A stretch of 51,115 bases of DNA from Methylobacterium jeotgali (lineage in GTDB: Bacteria > Pseudomonadota > Alphaproteobacteria > Rhizobiales > Beijerinckiaceae), in assembly GCF_022179345.1 (NCBI RefSeq), contig NZ_BPQR01000008.1:1-51115 (forward strand), in the 5' to 3' direction. The position numbers and the translations under genes were made by a program. The notes beneath the pieces are model-generated. The model ran no database searches. It saw only the letters and a list, made by a program, of their open reading frames with translations, and was not told the DNA's origin. Shown here in pieces: positions 1-9,797 of this stretch. Every line of letters starts with the position of its first letter. The first letter of the stretch is position 1.

Positions 1-21
1 CGCCCGCTCGGCGGCGGCCCC

Positions 22-1344
22 TCAGACGGCCGCCGCCTCCGCGTCCCGACGACGCGACGCCGCCGCGATCCCGCGCGCCGGGGCGGCCTTGCTCGTGCCT
101 CGACCGCCCTTCTTCGCCTTGCCGGCCGTCTTCCGGCGCGGGGCGGCCTTGCGGGGCGCCGTCTCGTCGCTCGTCGCCTCGGCCCCGTCGAGGCGCTCGC
201 GCAGCAGCGCCAGCACCGCCGCCTCCTCCGGGCGCAGCGTGCCGAGATCGGAGCGCAGCTCCGTCTCCACCGCCTCCTTCACCTGGAGGATCAGGCCGCC
301 CTTCAGGTACAGGTCGAGCACCTGCGGGTGGACGTAGCACTTGCGGCAGATGGTCGGCGTGTTGCCGAGCCGCGAGGCGACGCTCTCGATCGCCGCGCGG
401 ACGTTCTTCTTGGCGACGGTCTGGGTGTCGAACGCCTCGAAGGCCTTCAGCGCCATGGCGGCAAGCACCGTGCCGGCCCAGGTCCGGAAATCCTTGGCAG
501 TGAAGTCCTTGCCGGTGATCTCGCGCAGGTAGGCGTTGACGTCGCTCGAGGTCACGTCGCGGCGCGTCCCCTCCTCGTCGAGGTACTGGAACAGCTCCTG
601 GCCCGGCAGGTCCTGGCAGGCCTTGACGATGCGCGCCACCCGCCGGTCCTTGACCGAGAGGTTCCACTCCTTGCCGCTCTTGCCCTTGAAGCGGAAGCGC
701 ATCTGCGCACCCTCGACCGTCACGTGCGGGTCGCGCAGCGTGGTAAGTCCGTAGCTGCGGTTGGTACGGGCGTAGTCGTCGTTGCCCACGCGGATCAGGG
801 TCGTCTCGAGAAGGTGCACGACGGTGGCGAGCACCTTCTCCCGGGGCAGGCCGCGCCGGCCCATGTCGGCGTCGACCCGTGCGCGGATGCCGGGCAGCGC
901 CTCGGCGAAGGCCATGACGTGTCCGAACTTCGCCGAGTCCCGTGCCTCGCGGAAATCCGGGTGGTAGCGGTACTGCTTGCGCCCCCGCGCGTCCCGGCCC
1001 GTCGCCTGGATGTGGCCGTTCCGGCGCGGGCAGATCCACACGTCCGTGTAGGCCGGCGGGATGGCGAGCGAGCGGATGCGGGCTAGGACCTCGCGGTCGC
1101 GCACCGGAGCGCCCTTGGCGTCGAGGTAGCGGAAGCCGGTGCCGCTCTTGCGCCGGGTGAGGCCGGGCATGCGGTCGTCCACGTAGCGCAGGCCCGCGTC
1201 CGCTGCGGCCTCGCGGGGATCGACGGCGAGGCCGTCGGAGGATTCATCGACCGGACACGCAACCTGCGGGGCCATCGCCGCCACTCCCGTCCTGAAAGCG
1301 TCGACCAACGGCATGGAAGCGCCGGCGTTCCTGCGCCGGCTCAT
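22..1344 (-). CDS. DNA topoisomerase IB (eukaryote/poxvirus-like type)
   Basis: Relaxes supercoiled DNA by making a 3'-phosphotyrosyl single-strand break. The 440-residue protein has the bacterial TopIB layout. An N-terminal domain covers about residues 53-150 (YVDDRMPGLTRR near 54, then IPPAYTDVWICP and GHIQATGRDARGRKQY). The catalytic domain follows, with LIRVGNDDYA near 183-192, FTAKDFRTWAGT near 281-292 and the likely nucleophile Tyr337 in CRKCYVHP. The last 45 residues are Lys/Arg/Ala-rich and probably a disordered DNA-binding tail. The first 50 residues lie before the conserved domain, so the true start could be internal (Met11 or Met24). It sits downstream of kup on the same strand with about 80 bp between them. 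Family assignment is firm; the start is less so. Confidence 0.93.
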   Translation of the reverse strand: MSRRRNAGASMPLVDAFRTGVAAMAPQVACPVDESSDGLAVDPREAAADAGLRYVDDRMPGLTRRKSGTGFRYLDAKGAPVRDREVLARIRSLAIPPAYTDVWICPRRNGHIQATGRDARGRKQYRYHPDFREARDSAKFGHVMAFAEALPGIRARVDADMGRRGLPREKVLATVVHLLETTLIRVGNDDYARTNRSYGLTTLRDPHVTVEGAQMRFRFKGKSGKEWNLSVKDRRVARIVKACQDLPGQELFQYLDEEGTRRDVTSSDVNAYLREITGKDFTAKDFRTWAGTVLAAMALKAFEAFDTQTVAKKNVRAAIESVASRLGNTPTICRKCYVHPQVLDLYLKGGLILQVKEAVETELRSDLGTLRPEEAAVLALLRERLDGAEATSDETAPRKAAPRRKTAGKAKKGGRGTSKAAPARGIAAASRRRDAEAAAV

Positions 1345-1381
1345 CCGCCGCAGCGGGAGAGGTGCCGAAACCTGTCCGGGA

Positions 1382-1402
1382 AAGGGAAGTCCGCTTCTCC
1401 TT
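1382..1402 (-). terminator. Candidate terminator hairpin after kup
   Basis: On the minus strand an imperfect stem, AAGGAGAAG against CTTCCCTT with a 4-base loop, lies about 25 bases past the kup stop and is followed by a short T/C-rich run. One base is bulged, so this is a moderate candidate. Confidence 0.4.
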
Positions 1403-1425
1403 CGGGACCGGCGATCCGACGAACC

Positions 1426-3375
1426 CTAGATCTCGATCTCGGTGCCGACCTCGATCACCTGCCGGGTCGGCACGCAGAAGAAGGCCCCGGTGCGCTCGCC
1501 GTTGCGCTGCATGAAGGCGAAGAGGCCCTCGCGCCAGCTCGACATGCCGCGGCCGTCGGCCTTCGGCAGCACGGTCTCGTGGCCGACGAAGACGGTGAGG
1601 TCCCGCGTGAACGCCTCCGGCAGCAGCCCGGCGCCGACGGCGCAGGAGAGACCCTCGGGGATCGAGGCGTCCTGCATGAAGCCGTAGCGCAGGGTCACCC
1701 GGTAGAAGTCCGGGGCGATGCGCGTGACCTCGGCGCGCTTGTCCACCGGCACCGTCGGCGTCTCCTCGTAGAGGGCGGTGACGATCAGGACCCGCTCGCA
1801 GAGTGCGTGGCTGCGCTCGACGAAGCGCGAGAGGTGGATCGGGATGCCCTGCGTCGCCGCCGAGAGGAAGGCGCCGGCGCCGGGCAGGCGCACGATGTCG
1901 CCGCGATGGAGGCGGGCGAGGAAGGCCTCCTCCGGCTCGCGCAAGGCCACCCGGGCCTCCTCGATGAGCAGGTTGCCCTTGCGCCAGGTCAGCATCATCG
2001 TGGCGACGAGCCCGGCGAGCACCAGCGGAAACCAGCCGCCCTCGACGAGCTTCACGCTGTTGGCCGCCAGGAAGACGAGGTCGATGACGAGGAAGAAGCC
2101 GTTGACGAGGAGCACGGGCACGAGCCCGTAGCCCCATTTGCGGGCGATGAGCGCGGCGAGCAGAGTGGTGATCGCCATCAGGAGCGACACGGCGATGCCG
2201 TAGGCGCCGGCCAGCGCGTCCGAGGAGCCGAAGATCAGGACGGCGGAGAGCGTCGCCGCGGCGAGCAGCCAGTTCACCGCCGGCACGTAGATCTGCCCGC
2301 GCTGGTCGCTCGCCGTCTGCACGATGCGCATGATCGGCAGGAAGCCGAGCTGGATCGCCTGTTGCGTCAGGGAGAAGACGCCGGAGATGATCGCCTGCGA
2401 GGCGATGACGGTGGCGAGCGTGGCGAGCCCGATCAACGGGTAGTGCGCCCAGTCCGGCGCGAGGCGGTAGAACGGGTTCTCGATGGCGTCGGGCTCGGCG
2501 AGCAGCAGCGCGCCCTGCCCGAAATAGTTCAGCACCAGGGCCGGCAGCACCAGGGCGAACCAGGCGACGCGGATGGCGCGGGCGCCGAAATGGCCGAGAT
2601 CGGCGTACATCGCCTCGCCGCCCGTCACAGCGAGGAAGGCGGCGCCCAGCATCGCGAAGCTGACGTGCCAGCCGGCATGGGTCAGGAAATCCACTGCCCG
2701 CAGGGGATTGAGGGCGGCGAGGATCTTCGGCTCGTGAAGGATGCCGCCGATGCCGAGCAAGGCGAGCACGCCGAACCACAGCAGCATCACGGGGCCGAAG
2801 ATGCGGCCGATGAAGGCCACACCCCGGCTCTGCACCATGAACAGGCCCATCAGGATGACGACGGTGATCGGCACCACGAAGGGCGAAAGCGCGGGCGCGT
2901 CGACCTTCAGCCCCTCCACGGCCGAGAGCACCGAGATCGCCGGGGTGATGGCGCCGTCCCCGTAGAGGAGCGCGGCGCCGAGGAGGCCGACGACGAGGAG
3001 CAGCGCCTGGGGGCTGCGCGGCCGCGCGTGGCGGGCGCCGAGGAGCGCCAGCATCGCGACGATGCCGCCCTCGCCGCGGTTGTCGGCCCGCAGGATCAGC
3101 ACCGCGTACTTGAGCGAGACGATCAGGATCAGCGCCCAGAGGATCAGCGAGACGGCGCCCGTCACGGCGAGGGGGTCGGCGGTGGCGGCCCCGCCGCTCG
3201 CCGCCTTCACAGCCTCCTTGAAGGCGTAGAGCGGGCTCGTGCCGATGTCGCCGTAGACGACGCCGAGCGCCCCGAGGAGAAGCGCCGGCTTGAGGGCCAT
3301 GGGTCCGTGCGCGGTGCCCCCGGCGTCCGCCGCCCCGGCTTCGGGCGCCCTCGCGACGTTTACGGCCTGACTCAC
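1426..3375 (-). CDS. kup: Kup potassium uptake protein
   Basis: Inner-membrane K+/H+ symporter of the KUP/HAK family. The 649-residue length is typical. The family signature GDIGTSPLYAFKEAV starts at residue 42, followed by NRGEGGIVAMLALL around 100. About 12 hydrophobic segments run to roughly residue 450. A soluble C-terminal domain follows (IPIHLSRFVERSHALCERVL, then DASIPEGLSC) and ends in a conserved-looking IEVGTEIEI. The first 25 residues are an Ala/Gly-rich cytoplasmic leader. It lies downstream of bioD on the same strand with a 120-bp gap, so it may have its own promoter. Alphaproteobacteria often carry several Kup copies; this window cannot tell which this is. Confidence 0.95.
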   Translation of the reverse strand: MSQAVNVARAPEAGAADAGGTAHGPMALKPALLLGALGVVYGDIGTSPLYAFKEAVKAASGGAATADPLAVTGAVSLILWALILIVSLKYAVLILRADNRGEGGIVAMLALLGARHARPRSPQALLLVVGLLGAALLYGDGAITPAISVLSAVEGLKVDAPALSPFVVPITVVILMGLFMVQSRGVAFIGRIFGPVMLLWFGVLALLGIGGILHEPKILAALNPLRAVDFLTHAGWHVSFAMLGAAFLAVTGGEAMYADLGHFGARAIRVAWFALVLPALVLNYFGQGALLLAEPDAIENPFYRLAPDWAHYPLIGLATLATVIASQAIISGVFSLTQQAIQLGFLPIMRIVQTASDQRGQIYVPAVNWLLAAATLSAVLIFGSSDALAGAYGIAVSLLMAITTLLAALIARKWGYGLVPVLLVNGFFLVIDLVFLAANSVKLVEGGWFPLVLAGLVATMMLTWRKGNLLIEEARVALREPEEAFLARLHRGDIVRLPGAGAFLSAATQGIPIHLSRFVERSHALCERVLIVTALYEETPTVPVDKRAEVTRIAPDFYRVTLRYGFMQDASIPEGLSCAVGAGLLPEAFTRDLTVFVGHETVLPKADGRGMSSWREGLFAFMQRNGERTGAFFCVPTRQVIEVGTEIEI

Positions 3376-3495
3376 GATGGCGCTCCCCCGCGCGGGGCGC
3401 GAACGCTCCGGCAGGGAAAAGCTAGGCGGGCCGACGCGTCGGGAAAGCCGCCCTTCCCCGCCGCGACGCCCTCGAAGGCGGGCGCCGCCACGGTC

Positions 3496-4197
3496 TCACG
3501 GGAACGTGTTCGGGAAGGCGGCGGCCAGCAGCGTTTCGGGGCACTCCCCTTGCCGGCGAACGACCGCGACGGGAGCGGCAACCCTCCGCGCCAGCGCCTC
3601 GGCGACGGTCTCCGGCGGCACCGGCGCCGCCTCGCTCTCGCTCACCGCGATGGCGGCGAACGGCAGGCCGCGCAGGCGCAAGACCTCCGCAGCGGTGAGC
3701 GCGTGGCTGATGGCGCCGAGATAGGTGCCGGTGACGAGGAGGATCGGCAGGCCGAGGGCCTCGGCCCAGTCGAGGCCGGTCGCTTCCCGCGTCAGCGGGC
3801 TCATCAGGCCGCCGACGCCCTCGACGAGGACATGGCAGTCGGGCGGCGCGGCTTCGAGCTTGTCGCGGCACCAGCCGACGAGCTCGGCGAGGTCGAGGCT
3901 GCGGCCCTCGCGCGCCGCGGCGAGGTCGGGGCCGAGGGGGGCGAGGAAGCGCCAGGGCGAGCAGGCCTCGACGCTCTCTTGCGTGAGGGGCGTCCCGGCG
4001 GCGGCGAGCAGCCGGGACGTGTCGCTCTGCGCGAAATCCGGATCGGAGAGGAGCGGCACGCCGCTCGCCACGGGCTTGAGCGGCCGCACCAGGCGCTCCC
4101 TCGCCCGCAGAGCGCGGACCAGGCCGGCGGTGACGTAGGTCTTGCCGATCTCGGTGCCCGCACCCGCGACGAACAGGCCGGGCACGGCAAGTCCCAT
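3496..4197 (-). CDS. bioD: Dethiobiotin synthetase BioD
   Basis: Catalyses ATP-dependent carboxylation and ring closure of 7,8-diaminopelargonate to dethiobiotin, the penultimate biotin step, in the cytoplasm. The 233-residue protein has a P-loop GAGTEIGKT at 12-20, the substrate-lysine motif PLKPVASGV around 39-47 and the nucleotide/metal motif VEGVGGLMSPL at 125-135, all standard for BioD. It follows fpr by 9 bp on the minus strand, so the two are probably co-transcribed. The other biotin genes here (bioA near 17 kb, bioF near 20 kb) are not next to it, which is unusual because bioFDA are often adjacent. Confidence 0.95.
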   Translation of the reverse strand: MGLAVPGLFVAGAGTEIGKTYVTAGLVRALRARERLVRPLKPVASGVPLLSDPDFAQSDTSRLLAAAGTPLTQESVEACSPWRFLAPLGPDLAAAREGRSLDLAELVGWCRDKLEAAPPDCHVLVEGVGGLMSPLTREATGLDWAEALGLPILLVTGTYLGAISHALTAAEVLRLRGLPFAAIAVSESEAAPVPPETVAEALARRVAAPVAVVRRQGECPETLLAAAFPNTFP

Positions 4198-4206
4198 CGC
4201 CTGGCC

Positions 4207-4980
4207 CTACTTCTCGACGAAGGCCTTCTCGATGACGTAGTGGCCGGCCTCGCCGTGGTTGCCCTCGACGTAGCCGCCGTCCGTGAGGAGCTGACGGGTG
4301 TCCTTGATCATCTCAGGCGAGCCGCAGAGCATGAAGCGGTCGGCCTCGATCGACATCGGCGGCAGGCCGATATCCTCGAAGAGCTTGCCCGAGGTCATCA
4401 GGTCGGTGATCCGCCCGCGGTTGCGGAAGGGCTCGCGGGTCACGGTCGGGTAGTAGACGAGCTGCTGCGAGATCATCTCGCCGAGGAGCTCGTGCTTGGG
4501 CAGGGTCTCGGTGATGGTCTCGCCGTAGGCCAATTCCTGCACCTGACGGCAGCCGTGGACGAGCACGACCTTCTCGAAGCGGTCGTAGGTCTCCGGATCC
4601 TTGATGATCGACAGGAAGGGAGCGAGCCCGGTGCCGGTGCCGAGCAGGTAGAGGTGCCGGCCGGGCAGCAGGTTGTCGAGTACCAGCGTGCCGGTGGGCT
4701 TCTTGCCGACGATGATCGGGTCGCCGACCTTGAGGTGCTGGAGCTTGCTCGTCAGCGGGCCGTTCTGGACCTTGATCGAGAAGAACTCCAGCTCCTCCTC
4801 GTAGTTGGCCGAGACCACGGAGTAGGCCCGCAGCAGCGGACGCCCCTCGACCTCGAGGCCGATCATGGTGAACTCGCCGTTGCGGAAGCGGAACGAGGGA
4901 TCCCGCGTCGTGCGGAAGGAGAACAGCGTGTCCGTCCAGTGGTGGACGGCGACCACACGCTCCTCGTTGAACTTGCTCAT
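4207..4980 (-). CDS. fpr: Ferredoxin--NADP+ reductase
   Basis: Flavoprotein that moves electrons between NADPH and ferredoxin or flavodoxin. From the chosen ATG (MSKFNEERVV) it is 257 residues. It has the FAD-binding RAYS motif at 51-54, the NADP-binding GTGTGLAPFLS near 114-124 and CGSPEMI in the second half. It ends in KAFVEK, the tail type of the bacterial subclass. The frame is open 10 residues further upstream, but MSKF is the usual family N-terminus and has GAGGAT about 10 bases before it. It precedes bioD by 9 bp. A link to biotin synthase is possible, because BioB needs flavodoxin or ferredoxin reduced by this enzyme class; that is inference. Confidence 0.93.
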   Translation of the reverse strand: MSKFNEERVVAVHHWTDTLFSFRTTRDPSFRFRNGEFTMIGLEVEGRPLLRAYSVVSANYEEELEFFSIKVQNGPLTSKLQHLKVGDPIIVGKKPTGTLVLDNLLPGRHLYLLGTGTGLAPFLSIIKDPETYDRFEKVVLVHGCRQVQELAYGETITETLPKHELLGEMISQQLVYYPTVTREPFRNRGRITDLMTSGKLFEDIGLPPMSIEADRFMLCGSPEMIKDTRQLLTDGGYVEGNHGEAGHYVIEKAFVEK

Positions 4981-5040
4981 CGACGGCTGAATCCTCGAAT
5001 CCGGTCTCAAGTCGCGCCGCGTCTTCTCGCATCTGCGGCA

Positions 5041-5060
5041 GGCCCGTCAAGTCACGGGCC
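5041..5060. terminator. Hairpin between the VOC gene and fpr
   Basis: A 7-bp perfect stem, GGCCCGT / ACGGGCC, with a 6-base loop lies about 55 bases past the stop of the VOC-family gene (minus strand) and 60 bases before fpr. It has no T-run. It could be a terminator or only a GC-rich inverted repeat. Confidence 0.3.
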
Positions 5061-5115
5061 CGTCATGGCAGATTCGCTTCGCGGTGATGGGTCGTAGTCT
5101 GGAAGTATTCTCGAT

Positions 5116-6084
5116 CTAAGGATGCTTCTCGCGCCGCACCATCGCGATGGGGGCCAGCCCCGCCTCGATCTCCGCCCGGCGCGGCTCCAGGAAGGGCGGC
5201 AGGGCGAGGCGGTTGCCCAGTTCCGCCAGGGGCTCGTCGGCGGTGAAGCCCGGCCCCTCGGTGGCGATCTCGAACAGGATGCCGTTCGGCTCGCGGAAGT
5301 AGAGGCTGCGGAAGTAGAAGCGGTCGATGGGGCCGCTCGACGGCATCCGCAGGGCGCGCAGGCGCTCGGCCCAGGCTCCGTAGTCGGCGTCCGGCACGGA
5401 GAAGGCGACGTGATGGACGGCGCCCGCCCCCTGCCGGGAGGGGGCCGAGCGGTCGGCGAGAAGCTGAAGCTCGGCGCCCGCCCCGCCCTCGCCCATGGAA
5501 AAGACCTCGACCGGGCCGGCCTCGGTCTCGAAGCGCCGGACCGGCGCCATGCCGAGCACCTCGACGAGCACGGCCGCCGTGCGCTCGGGCTCGGCCACGG
5601 CGAGGCGGACGGGACCGAGGCCGCGGATCTGGCGCTCGGCCGGCACCGGGCTTCCCGTCCAGGGATGGGCCGGGCCGGCGCCGCCATCGTCCACGAGGCT
5701 GAGGCGCTGGCCCTCGCCATCCTCGAAGTCGAGGGTCGGGCGGCCGTCGCGCATCTCCGGCTCGGCGTGCGCGACACCGAGCGAGGCGAGGCGCTCGCGC
5801 CACCAGTCGAGCGTGCCCTCCCCCGCGACGCGAAGGCTGGTCCGCACGATGCTGTTGGTACCCCGGCGCTCCGGCGGCGCCCGCCAGTCGAAGAAGGTGA
5901 CGTCGGTGCCGGGCGAGGCGATCCCGTCGGCGTAGAACAGGTGGTAGGCGGAGACGTCGTCCTGGTTGACGGTCTTCTTGACGAGGCGCAGCCCCAGCGT
6001 GCCCGTGTAGAAGGCCACGTTCTCGGCGGCCCGGGCCGTCACCGCGGTGAGATGGTGCAGGCCGCTCGGGCTGGTGATCGCCAT
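5116..6084 (-). CDS. Ring-cleaving dioxygenase-like VOC family protein
   Basis: 322-residue protein with two vicinal-oxygen-chelate modules, resembling the MhqO/YkcA group annotated as ring-cleaving dioxygenases (Fe-dependent, hydroquinone-type substrates). Module one starts with GLHHLTAV at residue 8 (metal His) and has [14 protein letters not shown] and GTDVTFFDW. Module two has [16 protein letters not shown] and the signature [18 protein letters not shown], which supplies His and Glu ligands. The start has GAGG 6-10 bases upstream, overlapping the region just after the pqqG stop (7-bp gap). This suggests coupling to pqqG. The substrate cannot be told from sequence. It may act in detoxification of quinones or electrophiles rather than catabolism. 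Confidence 0.85.
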   Translation of the reverse strand: MAITSPSGLHHLTAVTARAAENVAFYTGTLGLRLVKKTVNQDDVSAYHLFYADGIASPGTDVTFFDWRAPPERRGTNSIVRTSLRVAGEGTLDWWRERLASLGVAHAEPEMRDGRPTLDFEDGEGQRLSLVDDGGAGPAHPWTGSPVPAERQIRGLGPVRLAVAEPERTAAVLVEVLGMAPVRRFETEAGPVEVFSMGEGGAGAELQLLADRSAPSRQGAGAVHHVAFSVPDADYGAWAERLRALRMPSSGPIDRFYFRSLYFREPNGILFEIATEGPGFTADEPLAELGNRLALPPFLEPRRAEIEAGLAPIAMVRREKHP

Positions 6085-6091
6085 GCCGCCC

Positions 6092-7375
6092 TCAGAAGCC
6101 GGTCGGACGGCCGGCCGCGACCGCGAGCATCCGCCCGTCGCCCAGGGTGCGCTCCGCGGCGCGCCGGATATCGGCCTGCGTCACCGCGCTCACCATGGCG
6201 TTGCGGCGGGTGATGTAGTCCATGCCGAGCCCCTCGAAGGCGATCTGCACGAGCTGGTGGGCGATCTTGGTCGAGGTGTCGAAGCCGAGCGCGTAGGAGC
6301 CGGTCAGGTAGTCCTTGGCCTTCTGGAGCTCCTCGTCGGAGGGGCCGTCGGCGACGAGGCGGTTCACTTCCTCGGCGATCACCGCCATGGCCTCGCCGAC
6401 GCGCTCGTTCTTGGTGGCCGTGTAGCCCCAGATCATCGCCGCCGAGCGGTGGCTGACAAGCGAGGTGCCGACCGAGTAGGCGAGGCCGCGCTTCTCGCGC
6501 ACCTCCTGGAACAGGCGCGAGGTGAAGGAGCCGCCGCCGAGGACGTGGTTGAGGACGTAGGCCGGGATAAAGTCCGGGTCCCGCCAGGGGATGCCAGCCA
6601 TGCCGAAGCGGATCACCGATTGCGGCACGTCGAGATCGACGACCTCCCGCCGGCCGATGGCGCCAACCTCGACGCGGGGCACCGGCGTCAGCGTCCCGGC
6701 CTCGGGCAGCGCTCCGAAGGCGCGGTCGAGGGCGGCGGCCAGCGCCTCGGCCTCGATGGCGCCGACCGCGGCCACCTTCACCGCGCCGCGCCCGACGATG
6801 CGGGCGTGCATGGCCACGAGATCGTCGCGGGTGATCGCCGAGACGCTCTCGACGGTGCCGGACGAGGGCCGGCCGTAGGGGTGGCCGGAGAAGGCCTCCC
6901 GGAAGAAGCGCCGCGAGGCCATCACGCCGGGATCGTTCTGCTGGTAGCGCAGGCCCGCGACCACCTGGGCGCGCACCCGCTCGATGGCGGAGGCGTCGAA
7001 GCGGGGCTTGGCGAGCGCCAGCGCCAGCAGCTCGACGGCCTCGTCGGCGTGCTTGACGAGGGTCTTGAGCGAGCCGCCGACGGCGTCGGGGCCGGCGTGG
7101 AAGGACAGCTCGATGGCGCGCGCCGCGAGCCGCTCCTGGAAGGCGTCGGAATCGAGGTCGCCGGCGCCCTCGTCGAGGAGGCGGGCGAGCATCTGGGCGC
7201 AGCCGGCCTTGCCCTCCGGGTCCTGGGCGGCGCCGCCCTCGAAGGTGAAGGCCAGCGCCACCATCGGCACCACCGGGGAGGCGACGTGCCAGGCCTCGAT
7301 GCCAGCGGCGGCGGCGACCGGCAGGGCCTGCGCGGGGGAGGCTTCGGTGCGGGTGGCGGTCTCGGCGAGGTCCAT
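6092..7375 (-). CDS. pqqG: M16 peptidase-like non-catalytic subunit, PqqG type
   Basis: 427-residue M16-fold protein. It lacks the zinc-binding HXXEH: the equivalent region near residues 58-72 reads [15 protein letters not shown]. It keeps the second-domain substrate-binding Arg/Tyr motif [11 protein letters not shown]. This split (one catalytic, one R/Y subunit) is the standard heterodimeric M16 arrangement, and the catalytic partner is encoded 47 bp upstream. In Methylorubrum extorquens the pair next to lspA/ileS is known as PqqF/PqqG and cleaves the PqqA precursor peptide of PQQ. The assignment here rests on this gene order plus domain pattern. A generic protein-processing M16 pair is the alternative. 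Confidence 0.82.
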   Translation of the reverse strand: MDLAETATRTEASPAQALPVAAAAGIEAWHVASPVVPMVALAFTFEGGAAQDPEGKAGCAQMLARLLDEGAGDLDSDAFQERLAARAIELSFHAGPDAVGGSLKTLVKHADEAVELLALALAKPRFDASAIERVRAQVVAGLRYQQNDPGVMASRRFFREAFSGHPYGRPSSGTVESVSAITRDDLVAMHARIVGRGAVKVAAVGAIEAEALAAALDRAFGALPEAGTLTPVPRVEVGAIGRREVVDLDVPQSVIRFGMAGIPWRDPDFIPAYVLNHVLGGGSFTSRLFQEVREKRGLAYSVGTSLVSHRSAAMIWGYTATKNERVGEAMAVIAEEVNRLVADGPSDEELQKAKDYLTGSYALGFDTSTKIAHQLVQIAFEGLGMDYITRRNAMVSAVTQADIRRAAERTLGDGRMLAVAAGRPTGF

Positions 7376-7422
7376 GATGCTGATCCGTGTCTGTTGCGCG
7401 CGAGGCGGCGGGAGGGGGCCGC

Positions 7423-8805
7423 TCAGGCGGCGGCCGTGCCCTCGGACTCGCGCGACTTGATGAGGTAGCCGGTCACCGAGCGGGCCGGCGTCAGGTAGCG
7501 CTCGGCGGCCGCCGCGAGATGCTCGCGGGTGACGGCCTCGATGTCGGAGGGCCAGCGGCGGACCTCCTCGATGCTCTCGCCGATCGAGAGCGCCGAGCCG
7601 AAGATGCGGGCGAGCGAGGTCTGGCTGTCGGAGGCGTAGACGGTCTCGGCCACGAGCCGGGTCTTGGCCCGCTCGATCGCCTCCGCGCCCAGCGCCTCGG
7701 CGGCGGCCCGGCGCAGCACCGCGTCGAGGGCCTCCTCCAGCGCCTCCAGGGAGACGCCCTCGGCCGGCACCGCGTAGACCGAGAAGCGGGTATCGTCGAT
7801 CGCCGAGCCCATGTACCAGGCGCCCGCGTTCACGGCGATGCCCTGCTCCAGCACCAGCTTGCGGTAGAGGTAGGAGGTGGCGCCCCCGCCGAGCAGCTCC
7901 GCCAGCACCTCGAGGGCGTGGCAGCCGCCGTCGCGGGCGGTGATGCAGGAGGGCGTCAGGTAGAGGCGCTGGAGCGTCGGCTGCTCGACCTTCGGATCGG
8001 CCACCGCGACGCGGCGCATGGCCCGGGGATCGGGCTCGCGGGGGCGCACCCGCACCGGCCGGGCGCCCTGGGGCGTGACGCGGCCGTAGGTCTCTTCGGC
8101 CAGGCGCCGCACGCCGTCGGGCGTCACGTCGCCGGCGACGACGAGGGTCGCGTTCTCGGGCGTGTAGAAGCGCTTGTAGTAGTCGAGGGCGTGGCCCCGG
8201 TTCAGCCCCTCGATCTCGTGCATCCAGCCGATGATCGGGATGCCGTAGGGGTGATGGACGAAGAGCGAGGCGGCCATGGCCTCGGAGAGCTGCGCGGAGG
8301 GGTCGGTCTCGACCCGCATCCGGCGCTCCTCCAGCACCACGTCGCGCTCGGGCGCCACCACGGCGTCGTCGAGGACGAGGCCGGTCATGCGGTCGGCCTC
8401 GAACGCCATCATCGTGCCGAGATGGTCGCGGGCGACCCGCTGGAAGTAGGCGGTGTAATCGTAGCTCGTGAAGGCGTTCTCCTGGCCGCCGAGACCGGAG
8501 ACCGCCTTCGAGAACTCGCCGACCGGGTGCGCCTCGGTGCCCTTGAACATCAGGTGCTCGAGGAAATGCGCGATGCCCGACTGGCCGAGCGGATCATCGG
8601 CAGAGCCGTTGCGGTACCAGATCATGTGGGTGACGACGGGCGCGCGCAGGTCCGGCACCACCACCACGTCGAGGCCGTTGTCGAGTGTGAAGGCAGAGAC
8701 CTCGGGCCCGCCGGCCTCGGAGCGGCCGAAGGCGGCGGCGTCGCCGCGCCCGGCACCGGGATGGGCATGGAACAGGGCGGGCTCGGCCTTCCTGAAGAGG
8801 TGCAT
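7423..8805 (-). CDS. pqqF: M16 zinc metallopeptidase, PqqF type
   Basis: 460-residue catalytic M16 subunit. The inverted zinc motif HFLEH is at residues 80-84 (SGIAHFLEHLMFKGT). The third ligand Glu is in ERDVVLEERRMR near residue 160, the correct spacing of about 76. The second M16 domain spans roughly 225-440. The start has AGGA just upstream. The next gene encodes the non-catalytic subunit, so a heterodimer is expected. Upstream are a secreted hypothetical gene, lspA and ileS, the order I recall for the pqqF/pqqG locus of Methylorubrum. The expected role is endoproteolysis of PqqA after Glu-Tyr crosslinking during PQQ cofactor synthesis. If it is not PqqF, it is a general mitochondrial-processing-like peptidase. 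Confidence 0.85.
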   Translation of the reverse strand: MHLFRKAEPALFHAHPGAGRGDAAAFGRSEAGGPEVSAFTLDNGLDVVVVPDLRAPVVTHMIWYRNGSADDPLGQSGIAHFLEHLMFKGTEAHPVGEFSKAVSGLGGQENAFTSYDYTAYFQRVARDHLGTMMAFEADRMTGLVLDDAVVAPERDVVLEERRMRVETDPSAQLSEAMAASLFVHHPYGIPIIGWMHEIEGLNRGHALDYYKRFYTPENATLVVAGDVTPDGVRRLAEETYGRVTPQGARPVRVRPREPDPRAMRRVAVADPKVEQPTLQRLYLTPSCITARDGGCHALEVLAELLGGGATSYLYRKLVLEQGIAVNAGAWYMGSAIDDTRFSVYAVPAEGVSLEALEEALDAVLRRAAAEALGAEAIERAKTRLVAETVYASDSQTSLARIFGSALSIGESIEEVRRWPSDIEAVTREHLAAAAERYLTPARSVTGYLIKSRESEGTAAA

Positions 8806-8953
8806 TCCTGTGTCCTTCCGCGCCGCCGCGGGGGCGGGGGCGCCGTTATGGCCAGTCCGGATCGAGACGCACGGCCCGCGGCCTCGATCGCGACAGGCAA
8901 GTTCCGGGCTCGGCGTCGCCCGGATGCCGGCCGGTGCCGGCGGGATCGTCGTC

Positions 8954-9604
8954 TCAGCGCGAGCGGATGTAGCGGCCGGGATCGGCCTCGTCGCGCTCGC
9001 GGCTCGGGTTGTTGATCGGGTCGCTGGTGTTGCGGGCCACGGGCTTCGGCGCCTTGCGGTAGCCGGTGGGCGGCTCGGTGAGCATCTCGCGGGAAGGCTC
9101 GGCGAGCACCGGCTCGGTCTTGGTCTCGCCGACGCCCTTCAGCAGCTCCAGAGGGTTCACCCAGAAGGAGTCGCGGTGATTGTCGCCGGGCTTGCGCTCG
9201 ACCTCGGTGGTGAGGTTGGCGCCCTCGCGGCGGCCGGAGCGCATCTCGTCGATGCTGAGCGTGACGTTGTTGTCGTTGTAGCGGCCCTGGGGCTGGTTGC
9301 CCTTGGGGACGCGGGCCTCCTGCTCCGCCTTCTGGCGGGCGACGATCTCGGGCTCGCGGGGCCACTCGGGGGAGGCGTTGGCGGAGCGGGGCGGCGGCAG
9401 GGCCTTGCCGTCGAGCTTGGGCGGCATCACCAGGGGCGCGCGCTCGCGGTAGTTGATGGCCGGGCGGTCGCGCTCGATCAGGCCGAGCGTGCTGAGGGTG
9501 TCGCGCATCAGCTCGCCCTCCTTCTGCTGGGCCTGCGCGGCCCCCGTGCCGAGGAGGGCCCCGGCGAGGACGGCGGTGGCGAGGATGCGGCTTTGCCCGG
9601 TCAT
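8954..9604 (-). CDS. Secreted hypothetical protein in the lspA-pqqF interval
   Basis: 216 residues with a clear Sec signal peptide (TAVLAGALLGTGAAQAQQ, cleavage near residue 25), then a polar, Pro/Arg/Glu-rich chain with little predicted core. Recognisable stretches are LIERDRPAINYRERAPLVMP, WPREPEIVARQK and FWVNPLELLKG, ending DPGRYIRSR. I recognise no domain. A protein of about this size sits between lspA and pqqF in methylobacteria, so this is probably a conserved alphaproteobacterial periplasmic protein of unknown role. It is on the same strand as its neighbours, with about 150-190 bp on each side. Confidence 0.8.
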   Translation of the reverse strand: MTGQSRILATAVLAGALLGTGAAQAQQKEGELMRDTLSTLGLIERDRPAINYRERAPLVMPPKLDGKALPPPRSANASPEWPREPEIVARQKAEQEARVPKGNQPQGRYNDNNVTLSIDEMRSGRREGANLTTEVERKPGDNHRDSFWVNPLELLKGVGETKTEPVLAEPSREMLTEPPTGYRKAPKPVARNTSDPINNPSRERDEADPGRYIRSR

Positions 9605-9797
9605 GCGACCCCACTGGACGGTGTTGCGGCCCGGATGCCGGACGCCGCCTCAGGCGTCCGCCGGCCGCTCTGGCGCCGGACCCGTCCGATGGGCCCGGCC
9701 TGAGCCCGGTTTCGGGCGATCGTAAGGCGCCTTGGCCGCGTTGCATTCGGGATAGGCAGCCGTAGCCCGGTGGAAAAGGCCGTCTGTGGCCGAAACA

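Noticed and set aside
1579..5097. A 1172-codon open frame on the plus strand
   Set aside because: It runs antisense to kup, bioD and fpr, all with clear family motifs. Long antisense frames are expected at this GC content. Its translation is low-complexity (Arg/Glu/Asp/His-rich) with no domain.
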